From JADKAV01 sp963732355 (lineage in GTDB: Bacteria; Actinomycetota; Actinomycetes; S36-B12; UBA10799): a DNA stretch of 64,000 nucleotides. Location: positions 1 through 64,000 of the forward strand of contig CAVSZD010000003.1 in the NCBI GenBank assembly GCA_963732355.1, read 5' to 3'. Positions 57,357-64,000 of the stretch are shown one piece after another (the stretch's first letter is position 1; every line of letters starts with the position of its first letter). The position numbers and the translations under genes were made by a program. Below the pieces are notes generated by a model. It saw only the letters and a program-made list of their open reading frames with translations. It searched no databases and was not told the origin of the DNA.

Positions 57357-58495
57357 TGTCAGAAGGTGTGATCGACCCGTTCGGGCGCTTGGACGTGGCC
57401 CTCGAGGATGCGCGAGCGCTGGACGACCAGGACCTCCTGGACGCCATCGGCGACCTGGAGAGGCGTAAGCGGTCAGTCGAGGCCCAGTCTGCGGTTCTGG
57501 TCACCGAGATGAACCGGCGCATCGAACATCTGGGATACCTGGTGTCGGGGTCGGCGGACACCCTGGCGGTGCTGCTTGCGATCTCTGCGCGCTCGGCCGA
57601 TCACCAACTCGACGCAGGCGTCACGCTCTGCTCCCGGCCACTGGTGTGGGCGGCCTTGCAGTCCGGACGCATCGACAGGACCAAGGCCTCTCGGATCGTC
57701 GACGAGTTGGCCGACGTCCCTGATCCTGCGCGCGAACAACTGGAACTGATCGCGCTGGAGTACGCCGAGACCCACACGGCTCACCAACTGCGACGGCGCC
57801 TGCTCGAACTGACCTGTGAGCACGATCCCGACGAGGAATTGCGTGACCAGGCGGTCGACAAGCGGGGGGTCTGGATCACGCCGCGTGGCCACGGCATGGC
57901 CGACGTGTACGCCTACCTGTCGGCTGAGCATGCGGAAGCCTTCGCCCAGGCCCTCCAGCAGTTGGCTGATTCGCCGGACTGCGCCGATCCCTACGAGCAG
58001 GGCGACGCCCGGACAGCCGACCAACGTCGCGCCGATGCGCTTGTTGGGTTCCTGGCCGCTCACACCACCTGGCAGGTGAACGTCGACGTGGTGATCGGTG
58101 CCGACGCCCTGATCGGGGACAACGACCTGACCGCCCACGTAAAGCGGCTCGGTCCAATCGGTAGCGACCTGGCCCGGGACCTGTGCTTCTCCCCAGATGC
58201 ACGCTGGCGCCGCCTGGTCACCGACCCGCTCAGTGGGCGGCTGATCGACATGTCGGCCACGTCCTACCGGATCCCCGAGCGGATCCGCAACGCGGTCAAG
58301 GCCCGCGATGTGACCTGCCGGTTCCCCGGCTGTCATCAACCCGCGGAATACTTCGACATTGACCACATTGTCCCCTGGCCGCGAGGCAAGACGCAGGTTT
58401 GTGATCTGGCGGGGGAGTGCCGGCGCCATCACCGGGTCAAGACCCACTCAGCATGGAAGGTCGCCCACGACCCGGGGATCCGAGGCACGAAATGA
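57356..58495 (+). CDS. HNH endonuclease with DUF222 (13E12-type), C-terminus frameshifted
   Basis: 379 aa as read. DUF222 domain (about 20-290), then HNH: CRFPGCHQPAEYFDIDHIVP, then CRRHHRVKTH, with zinc and catalytic His in place. These genes are multi-copy in many actinobacteria and often mobile-looking. The as-read end AHDPGIRGTK is abnormal; adding one G to the GGGG run at 58474-58477 gives AHDPGDPRHEMTWTSPLGTV to a stop at 58557, the usual W-T-S-P-x-G ending of this family. So a one-base loss is likely. Leaderless by its promoter. Confidence 0.87.
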   Translation: MSEGVIDPFGRLDVALEDARALDDQDLLDAIGDLERRKRSVEAQSAVLVTEMNRRIEHLGYLVSGSADTLAVLLAISARSADHQLDAGVTLCSRPLVWAALQSGRIDRTKASRIVDELADVPDPAREQLELIALEYAETHTAHQLRRRLLELTCEHDPDEELRDQAVDKRGVWITPRGHGMADVYAYLSAEHAEAFAQALQQLADSPDCADPYEQGDARTADQRRADALVGFLAAHTTWQVNVDVVIGADALIGDNDLTAHVKRLGPIGSDLARDLCFSPDARWRRLVTDPLSGRLIDMSATSYRIPERIRNAVKARDVTCRFPGCHQPAEYFDIDHIVPWPRGKTQVCDLAGECRRHHRVKTHSAWKVAHDPGIRGTK

Positions 58496-58597
58496 CCTGG
58501 ACCAGCCCGTTGGGCACGGTGCATGTGACCACCGCCCACAACTATCACCCGGGCTGAGGCTAGCGTCGGGTTCAGATACCCGAGTTCTGGAGGACTG

Positions 58598-59428
58598 ATG
58601 AGCGACGTGATCCACTACGGGCTGGAAGATGGGGTCGCGACGCTGACCCTGGACAACGGCAAGGTCAACGCGATCTCACCCGAAGTGATTGAGGCTTTCC
58701 ACGCGTGTTTGGACCAGGCGCAGGCCGACGCCGCCGTCGTGATCATCACCGGCCAGCCGGGCATCCTTTCCGGCGGTTACGACCTCAAGGTGATGAAGTC
58801 CGGGCCCCAAGACGCGATCGATCTGGTTGCCGCGGGTTCCACTCTGGCCCGCCGGATGCTGGCACACCCCTTCCCGATCGTCGTCGCCTGCTCGGGGCAC
58901 GCGGTCGCCAAGGGCGCGTTCATCCTGCTGTCCGCCGACTACCGGGTGGGCGTCGATGGCCCGTTCAAGATCGGGCTGAACGAGGTCCAGATCGGTATGA
59001 CGATGCACCATGTCGGGATCGAACTGGCCCGCGACCGTCTGCGTAAGTCCTACTTCAACCGTTCGGTCATCAACGCCGAGATGTTCTCGCCAGCCGATGC
59101 GATCCAGGCGGGTTTCCTCGACGCGGTGGTCGCCCCAGAGGACCTCATGAATCGCGGCGCGCCAGGTCGCCGAGCAGTTAAAGGGGCTCAACATGACTGC
59201 TCACGCGAACACCAAACTCAAGGTGCGCAAGGCATTGCTGGAGACCCTCGACGCCTCGATCGAACTGGACCGTCAGCCACTCTGGTAGGTACTAGGCCTT
59301 CGGTCCGGGAACGCCGCGGAATCGGTAAGGCTGGGCCGCATGCCCACTCTGGACGAGCCATGCCTGGCCGCCTTGTGTGGAGTCGAGGACCACCCGTGCC
59401 GCCTCGACCACGTCAGCCACCTGCATGA
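58598..59428 (+). CDS. Enoyl-CoA hydratase/crotonase-family protein, C-terminus frameshifted
   Basis: 276 aa as read; ATG 58598 has GGAGG upstream. Crotonase core: oxyanion SGGYDLKVM region and ACSGHAVAKGAFILLSADYR, then IGLNEVQIGMTMHHVGIELA. After EDLMN the frame is lost: one extra C at 59153 converts AARQVAEQLKGL into unrelated residues. Without it the gene ends ...ASIELDRQPLW at 59288, three bases before the convergent SDR stop, which fits perfectly. Acts on acyl-CoA C=C; substrate unknown. Confidence 0.87.
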   Translation: MSDVIHYGLEDGVATLTLDNGKVNAISPEVIEAFHACLDQAQADAAVVIITGQPGILSGGYDLKVMKSGPQDAIDLVAAGSTLARRMLAHPFPIVVACSGHAVAKGAFILLSADYRVGVDGPFKIGLNEVQIGMTMHHVGIELARDRLRKSYFNRSVINAEMFSPADAIQAGFLDAVVAPEDLMNRGAPGRRAVKGAQHDCSREHQTQGAQGIAGDPRRLDRTGPSATLVGTRPSVRERRGIGKAGPHAHSGRAMPGRLVWSRGPPVPPRPRQPPA

Positions 59429-60023
59429 GCGGCCAGTCTGCGCCGAGCAGCCTTTCGCGGAAGCGGCCCAGGATCGCCGTATCGGTGTAACCCGGACACA
59501 GTGCGTTGACGAAGATCTTTTCGGCGGCCAGCCCCGTGCCTACTGAGCGCACGAAGTTCACCACGGCCGCCTTGTTCGCCGCGTACACGGGATCCTCGGG
59601 CACGGGGACCAAACCGGCAAGGCTGGCCACTGCCAGTACCTTCCCGCCGCCCGATGCGCGCAAGGCCGGCAGAGCGGCGGTCAGTCCGAACACCACTCCG
59701 TCAAGGTTCACACCCATCGCACGCCGGTAACCGGCCTCGTCGAAAGCATCCAGGCTCGGCCCATCGGCGATCCCGGCGTTCAGCACCACGATGTCCAGGC
59801 GGCTGTAGGCATCGAGCGCCGCGGCCACTGCGGCTTCGTTGTCCGCCAACGAGCTGACATCGCAGCGGACAGCCAGACCGCCCATCCCGTCGGCCACCTC
59901 GGCCGCCGCTTGCTCGGCGATGTCGGCCACGACCACCTGATAGCCCTGGCTGGCGAGCATCCGGGCGATCCCTGCCCCGATGCCGGAGGCAGCGCCGGTC
60001 ACCAATGCCACGTGCTGCTTCAT
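59292..60023 (-). CDS. Short-chain dehydrogenase/reductase
   Basis: 243 aa. Classical SDR: NAD(P) site TGAASGIGAGIARML, NAG motif LNAGIADG, catalytic Ser in AVASLAG and Y-x-x-x-K in YAANK. It is the last gene of the minus-strand operon AAA-LLM-SHOCT-small TM-SDR, 21 nt after the 38-aa gene. Substrate unknown; the neighbouring F420-type oxidoreductase suggests shared redox metabolism only by position. Confidence 0.9.
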   Translation of the reverse strand: MKQHVALVTGAASGIGAGIARMLASQGYQVVVADIAEQAAAEVADGMGGLAVRCDVSSLADNEAAVAAALDAYSRLDIVVLNAGIADGPSLDAFDEAGYRRAMGVNLDGVVFGLTAALPALRASGGGKVLAVASLAGLVPVPEDPVYAANKAAVVNFVRSVGTGLAAEKIFVNALCPGYTDTAILGRFRERLLGADWPLMQVADVVEAARVVLDSTQGGQAWLVQSGHAAQPYRFRGVPGPKA

Positions 60024-60044
60024 GTCTGCGCCCTTCTCATCCGT

Positions 60045-60161
60045 CTAGTTCGCCACTTGCTGGAAGATCCACAGGGCCAAGCCGATGCCGACGAGAATCG
60101 CGATCGCCTGGATGACGGCCATAGCGGTCTTCCAGCTGGTTGTGGACTCCGGTCCGCTCAT
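60045..60161 (-). CDS. 38-aa single-pass membrane peptide
   Basis: MSGPESTTSWKTAMAVIQAI, then AILVGIGLALWIFQQVAN and a stop. One clear membrane helix of about 20 residues with a short polar N-terminus. Its ATG shares one base with the TGA of the SHOCT gene (TGATG at 60159-60163), so it is translationally coupled. Too short for usual gene callers. It probably interacts with the SHOCT membrane protein (inference from coupling). Confidence 0.7.
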   Translation of the reverse strand: MSGPESTTSWKTAMAVIQAIAILVGIGLALWIFQQVAN

Positions 60162-60805
60162 CACTGCCCCTCCAGAATCCGTCGTTTGGCCAGGTGGAAC
60201 TCCTCGTCGCTGAGCGCCCCCGAGGCGTGCAGGCGGGCGAGCTGCTCGAGGGCATCGGGAAGCGAGTCCAAATCCGCGACGGGGGGCGCCGGCCGGGGGG
60301 CCTTTTGTGCGACCGGCTGTACGGCCTGCGGGCTGGGCACATCAGCCCAGAAGACGGCCTTGGCCGCGGTGCGGTTGGTCAGGGCCAGAAGTGGCAGCCC
60401 GCCCATCGCGACGAAGGCAACCCCGCAGATGATCCATCCCCACACGACCCCATCGGAGCCGTCCGGGGGATTGAGCCCGTACTCCCAGAAGTTCCAGCCG
60501 AGGCTCAGGAACAGGGCCGACCAGGCTAGGTAGATCAAGCGCGGTCCCGGCAGTTTGGCCGAGGCCAGGGCGTACATCCCCAGCCCGATCAGGCCGCCCA
60601 CGATCCCCAGCGGCATGAGTGCGACAACTCCTTCCGGACAGGGCGTTGCGACAACGTAGGGGCCACCGCTGGCGCACATGCCGCCGATGTCCATGACCGC
60701 TCGCATCGTGAGGAAGACCAGCACGACACCGGTGGTCCCGATGACCAGACCAATGAACATCACTGCGATCCTGCGCAGGGTCACTGAGTCCATGTGCCCA
60801 ATCAT
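60161..60805 (-). CDS. Membrane protein with C-terminal SHOCT domain
   Basis: 214 aa from ATG 60805, which overlaps the LLM stop (ATGA). Four membrane helices (from IAVMFIGLVIGTTGVVLVFL on), a Pro-rich cytosolic linker, and a SHOCT domain at the end (LEQLARLHASGALSDEEFHL then AKRRILEGQ), a short helical oligomerisation module. Function unknown. It is followed with one-base overlap by the 38-aa membrane peptide. Confidence 0.82.
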   Translation of the reverse strand: MIGHMDSVTLRRIAVMFIGLVIGTTGVVLVFLTMRAVMDIGGMCASGGPYVVATPCPEGVVALMPLGIVGGLIGLGMYALASAKLPGPRLIYLAWSALFLSLGWNFWEYGLNPPDGSDGVVWGWIICGVAFVAMGGLPLLALTNRTAAKAVFWADVPSPQAVQPVAQKAPRPAPPVADLDSLPDALEQLARLHASGALSDEEFHLAKRRILEGQ

Positions 60806-61692
60806 GCAGGTCGCGGACCCAGAAGTTGGGCTGCGATCTCATCCAGGATCAGCGGGTCCTCATTGAACACCGGGTCGCCGGGGCGTGGGTCGTGCACCAC
60901 TACGTCTGTGAAACCGAGGTCCTCGGCCCATTCCATGAACTCCGAGAAGGCCGCCAGGCTGCTTAGGGGGCGTCGCGGGTCCGTCCCGCTGAGGAAGATC
61001 CGGTCCATCCGGCGGGGATCGCGGCCCATCTGTTCACACGTCAGGTCGACCAAAGCGACCTGCCGCCGGACTGCTGCGTCCATGCTCTCAGGAGTCGGAT
61101 CGGCGTTGGCTGGGTCGCCGAACGTGACCCATGCGTCCGCGTACTGCACGGCTGTGCGGATCGTGCGCGGTCCCGCGGCGGCGACGGCCAGGGGAACCCG
61201 GGGTTGCTGGATGCAGCCGGGGATCATCTGGGCCTCGTGAACGCGGTAGTGGTCGTTCACGCCGCTGAACTGCTGGTTCGAAAGTAATCCGTCGAGCATG
61301 CTGACGAAGTCCTCGAGGCGCTCGGCCCTTTGCCGCGGGCTCAGCGGCTGGTCACCGAACACCGTGGCGTCGAATCCGATGCCACCGGCTCCCACGCCCA
61401 GGGTGAGTCTGCCCGCACTGATGTGGTCGAGGGTCATGGCTTCTTTGGCCAGCGTCACCGGGTGGCGGAAGTTGGGCGAAGTCACCAGCGTGCCCAGCCG
61501 AATTGTGCTGGTTGCAGCCGCGATGCCGGTCAGCCAGGGCAGGGCAGCGTGCCAATCGTGGTCTCGGTAGCGCTGCCACGACAGATGATCGTAGGTCCAG
61601 AGGTGATCGAAGCCGAGGGCTTCCAAGTGCTGGGCCCGGGCGACCGACTGGGCCCACGGGTCGGTGGGCAGAAGCGCTACGCCGATTCGCAT
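60802..61692 (-). CDS. LLM-class (F420-dependent type) oxidoreductase
   Basis: 296 aa. Luciferase-like TIM barrel: MRIGVALLPTDPWAQSVARA, GFDHLWTYDHL, RLGTLVTSPNFRHPVTLAKE and TLGVGAGGIGFDATVFG, typical of actinobacterial F420-dependent reductases. FMN use cannot be excluded. Substrate unknown. Second gene of the minus-strand operon, 23 nt after the AAA gene. Confidence 0.9.
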   Translation of the reverse strand: MRIGVALLPTDPWAQSVARAQHLEALGFDHLWTYDHLSWQRYRDHDWHAALPWLTGIAAATSTIRLGTLVTSPNFRHPVTLAKEAMTLDHISAGRLTLGVGAGGIGFDATVFGDQPLSPRQRAERLEDFVSMLDGLLSNQQFSGVNDHYRVHEAQMIPGCIQQPRVPLAVAAAGPRTIRTAVQYADAWVTFGDPANADPTPESMDAAVRRQVALVDLTCEQMGRDPRRMDRIFLSGTDPRRPLSSLAAFSEFMEWAEDLGFTDVVVHDPRPGDPVFNEDPLILDEIAAQLLGPRPA

Positions 61693-61715
61693 GTTGCCCA
61701 GTCTGGCAGGCGTCC

Positions 61716-62966
61716 TCAGCCCGGCTCGGCTTCCAGCAGGTCGGCGGTCGTCAAGGTCTTCATCTGTTCGACCGAGACCTCCGCGGTGTCACGCAGGCGC
61801 CAGGCATGCTGACGTACGGCTGCCTCGAAAAGGTTGCGCATCTCGCGGGCGTTGCCGAAGCCCTCCTTCTGCGATGCCTGCCTCACCCAGTCGACCAGCG
61901 CCGGATCGTCCGGCTCCGCGACTTGGTAGTCGTTCTGGGAGGCGATGCGGGTCAAGATGGCCAGCAACTCCTCGGGGGAGTAGTCCGCGAACGTGATGGT
62001 GGTGGGGAATCGTGATTGCAGGCCGGGGTTCGAGTCGAGGAAGTCATGCATCTCATCGGTGTAGCCGGCGACGATCACCACCAGGGAGTCGCGGTTGTCC
62101 TCCATTGCTTTGACCAGGGTGTCGATGGCCTCAAGACCGAACTGGTTGCGGGTCAGCCCGTAGGCCTCGTCGATGAACAGGATCCCCCCGAGGGCTTGCG
62201 TGATCTGCTCGGAGGTCTTGATCGCGGTCTGTCCGACATACCCCGCGATCAGACCCGACGCGTCGGTCTCCACCAGATGGCCCTTCGGCACCACCGCCAG
62301 CGCGCGGTAGATGCGCCCGACGATCCTGGCGACGGTGGTCTTGCCGGTTCCGGGGTTGCCCAGGAAGACCAGGTGCCGGCTGACGGAGGGGTTCTTCAGC
62401 CCGGCCCGCTGGCGCATCTGGGCTATCCGCAGCAGTTGCACCTGCTGGTTGATCTCACGCTTGGCCGTCTCCAGGCCCACAAGTTGTTCGAGTTCGTCGA
62501 GGGCCTCTCCCACGCTCTGGTCATCCGTAGCCGGTTCCTCCGGGGTTGGCGCCGGCGGTTCCAGTTGGGTGTTGCTGACGGGGGTGAAGCGGGTGATGCT
62601 GGCGGCGATCTCACTGGCGGCCTTGGCAGCGCCAGCGTCGCCGGGTGCGAACTGCACACACGCGATGCGGGTCACCTGAACGAGGAACACGGCGTACGCG
62701 GTGCTCTGTTGGGACAGGCCCGCCGCCACCAGTTTGCGCAACAGCGGCGGCGGTGAACTTCGCCAGCGACTGGCGCCGGCGGCCAAGGCCCTGACCTCTT
62801 CCACCGACCAGCCGAGGTACGTGCTGTAGGCACCCAGAGGCTCGGTGGCGCGATCGGCTCGCGCGAGAATCGCTGCGGCCGCCTGGAAGGCTTCGCGGGA
62901 AGCGGTCTTGGCGTCGTCGAACATCGGCGTGGCGTTGCTGATGTACGCCTTCAGGTCCTCGTTCAA
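61716..62966 (-). CDS. CbxX/CfqX-type AAA ATPase
   Basis: 416 aa from a TTG start at 62966 with AAGGAGG 4 nt upstream. A helical N-terminal part (about 1-140) is followed by the AAA domain: Walker A FLGNPGTGKTTVARIVG (about 205-221), pore-like GHLVETDASGLIAGYVGQTA, Walker B GGILFIDEAYGL, and sensor VIVAGYTDEM. Same subfamily as EccA, SpoVK and Rubisco activase CbxX, but no ESX or Rubisco gene is near. It leads the operon and diverges from the 33-aa peptide gene. Confidence 0.9.
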   Translation of the reverse strand: MNEDLKAYISNATPMFDDAKTASREAFQAAAAILARADRATEPLGAYSTYLGWSVEEVRALAAGASRWRSSPPPLLRKLVAAGLSQQSTAYAVFLVQVTRIACVQFAPGDAGAAKAASEIAASITRFTPVSNTQLEPPAPTPEEPATDDQSVGEALDELEQLVGLETAKREINQQVQLLRIAQMRQRAGLKNPSVSRHLVFLGNPGTGKTTVARIVGRIYRALAVVPKGHLVETDASGLIAGYVGQTAIKTSEQITQALGGILFIDEAYGLTRNQFGLEAIDTLVKAMEDNRDSLVVIVAGYTDEMHDFLDSNPGLQSRFPTTITFADYSPEELLAILTRIASQNDYQVAEPDDPALVDWVRQASQKEGFGNAREMRNLFEAAVRQHAWRLRDTAEVSVEQMKTLTTADLLEAEPG

Positions 62967-63035
62967 CCTGCCTCCTTGGGCCGACTCCTGTGCAGCCTAA
63001 TGCGCCGTGGTGGACACACCAGTGGTGCCCGTCGT

Positions 63036-63084
63036 TTCGCAAATATGACCCAATGGGGTACATTAGGTGAACACAAGGTGAACA
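63036..63084 (+). promoter_or_regulatory. Promoter with tandem operator-like repeats for the 33-aa gene
   Basis: -35 TTCGCA (63036-63041), 17 bp, -10 TACATT (63059-63064). Directly after it AGGTGAACA occurs twice (63065-63073 and 63076-63084), 11 bp apart, one helical turn, over the predicted transcription start. This is where a repressor or the initiating polymerase would be affected. The area is locally AT-rich. Confidence 0.6.
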
Positions 63085-63126
63085 AGAACCACACAACAGG
63101 GTTCGCTGTCCCGAGGAGGTTCACAC

Positions 63127-63228
63127 ATGAAGAAGATCCGTTCCTACGTCGCGCCACTGCTTTTCATCGATTGCGTGCCGCGCATCTACTGGGCTGAGGT
63201 CGTTGGAGACCGCCCCGGACGTCGCTGA
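63127..63228 (+). CDS. 33-aa peptide of unknown function
   Basis: MKKIRSYVAPLLFIDCVPRI, then YWAEVVGDRPGRR and a stop. GAGGAGG lies 7 nt before the ATG, and promoter, direct repeats and a strong terminator frame it, so a dedicated transcript is well supported. Basic ends, one Cys, a hydrophobic middle, no true signal peptide. In a frame one base away the downstream part would read RSLETAPDVADTADFPRP to a stop at 63251, so an indel is possible. Candidates: a regulatory or toxic peptide, a ribosomally made peptide precursor, or a leader of an sRNA. I do not recognise it. Confidence 0.6.
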   Translation: MKKIRSYVAPLLFIDCVPRIYWAEVVGDRPGRR

Positions 63229-63256
63229 CACGGCGGACTTCCCCCGTCCATGAAGA

Positions 63257-63298
63257 GGGAGGGGTAGACCTGAGAGGGTCTGCCCCTCCCTTTTCTGT
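63257..63298 (+). terminator. Strong intrinsic terminator after the 33-aa gene
   Basis: GGGAGGGGTAGACC (63257-63270) pairs with GGTCTGCCCCTCCC (63277-63290) over 14 bp with one G-T pair, followed by TTTTCTGT. It starts 28 nt after the peptide stop and is the most canonical intrinsic terminator in the window. Confidence 0.9.
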
Positions 63299-63335
63299 GG
63301 GGCGGTGGCCGCGGTGCGCAGCACAAAGGGGAAGA

Positions 63336-64000
63336 ATGGGCCGAATGGAACACTCCGAGAGCACGCACACTGCCCAGGATGGGGCCCAGATCTACCGCCA
63401 GACATGGTTGCCGGACGGCCCACCGGTCGCCGTCGTCTGCCTGGTCCACGGTCTCGGGGAGCACTCCGGGCGATACGCACACCTGGCCGAGCGTTTCACT
63501 GACGCCGGGTATGCGGTGCTGGCCCTCGACCAGCGCGGTCACGGCAAGTCCAGTGGTGGGCGCGGGGACCTTCCGATGGACAAGGCAGTTGCCGATGTCG
63601 GCGAGCTGGTGGAGGACGCCCGCGGGCAGTTCCCCGGTGTTCCACTTGTGATCTACGGCCACAGTCTTGGCGGACTGGTCACGATGACCTACACGGCCAA
63701 GTTCAAGCCGTCGATCACCGCACAGGTCGCCTCGGCGCCCGCATTGGACTCCGAACTGCGCGACCAGAAGATCAAGTTCACGCTGGCCCAGATCCTCGGC
63801 GGGATCATCCCCGGCGTGGCGATCCCGACTGGTCTGGATCCTGAGGGTGTCAGCCGCGATCCTGAGGTGGTTGCCGCTTACAAGGCGGACCCACTGGTGC
63901 ACGACAAGGGTTCCCTGGGTCTGGCCAAGTCCACTTTCGCCGCGATGGACGCCGTCATGGAGCTGACCGAGTTCCCCGTCCCGCTGCTGATCATCCACGG
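63336..64000 (+). CDS. Monoacylglycerol-lipase-like alpha/beta-hydrolase, cut by window end
   Basis: At least 221 aa from ATG 63336 (AGGGG upstream; ATG 63345 also possible), open at the window edge. Serine aminopeptidase S33/monoglyceride lipase pattern: VVCLVHGLGEHSGRYAHLAE, ALDQRGHGKSSGGRG and nucleophile elbow YGHSLGGLVT (Ser about 111). The catalytic Asp lies beyond LLIIHG, outside or at the edge, and His is not in the window. Cytosolic lipase or esterase. Confidence 0.88.
   Translation, partial: MGRMEHSESTHTAQDGAQIYRQTWLPDGPPVAVVCLVHGLGEHSGRYAHLAERFTDAGYAVLALDQRGHGKSSGGRGDLPMDKAVADVGELVEDARGQFPGVPLVIYGHSLGGLVTMTYTAKFKPSITAQVASAPALDSELRDQKIKFTLAQILGGIIPGVAIPTGLDPEGVSRDPEVVAAYKADPLVHDKGSLGLAKSTFAAMDAVMELTEFPVPLLIIH

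Noticed and set aside
63127..63228. Lasso-peptide precursor, because of the YVAPLL leader-like segment
   Set aside because: The Y-x-x-P-x-L start fits but the following Gly and Thr of the leader pattern are absent and no lasso enzymes are within view.

Overview
The window is a high-G+C actinobacterial chromosome segment. This rests on the gene order, the frequent GTG starts, the start/stop overlaps and an F420-type luciferase-fold oxidoreductase. From left to right the first 20 kb is a conserved housekeeping block: the 3' part of a 23S rRNA, a 5S rRNA and its terminator, then TPR protein - HAD phosphatase - SCP2 - phasin-like protein - 50-aa peptide - tlyA - nadK - recN - pyrG - NUDIX - ald - xerD - scpA - scpB - rluB - aroH - tyrA - cmk - der. 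Much of this order matches Mycobacterium tuberculosis Rv1691-Rv1713 (known synteny, recalled rather than searched). Genus cannot be fixed from the sequence alone.

From 20 to 64 kb the content is accessory: a PD-(D/E)XK endonuclease beside tRNA-Pro(GGG); a TetR regulator diverging from a frameshifted membrane gene through a promoter with two operators; two serine beta-lactamase-fold proteins; a ParE/Phd toxin-antitoxin pair; broken secreted beta-propeller and esterase genes; an ABC-F ATPase; redox enzymes; a Tat-exported phosphoesterase operon; two collagen-like secreted proteins around an MFS exporter; a diguanylate cyclase; a MerB-like protein and a NYN RNase; a SNF2/SWIM pair; an M1 peptidase; an HNH/DUF222 protein; and a five-gene minus-strand operon led by a CbxX-type AAA ATPase. 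The window ends inside a monoacylglycerol-lipase-like gene.

Three things run across the annotation. (1) Eight copies of two related palindromic intergenic elements (family A, about 68 bp; family B, 78 bp) sit just after stop codons. One A copy is flanked on both sides by 18-bp tandem arrays. (2) At least ten single-base indels break or re-end genes between 22.5 and 59.2 kb, while none is visible in the first 20 kb. They are either real decay of dispensable genes or assembly errors, and raw reads would decide. (3) Several tiny genes are missed by length cut-offs: a 50-aa peptide before tlyA, a 38-aa membrane peptide in the AAA/LLM/SHOCT operon, and a 33-aa peptide at 63.1 kb with its own promoter, operator-like direct repeats, strong ribosome-binding site and strong terminator. 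The last is the best candidate for something undescribed.
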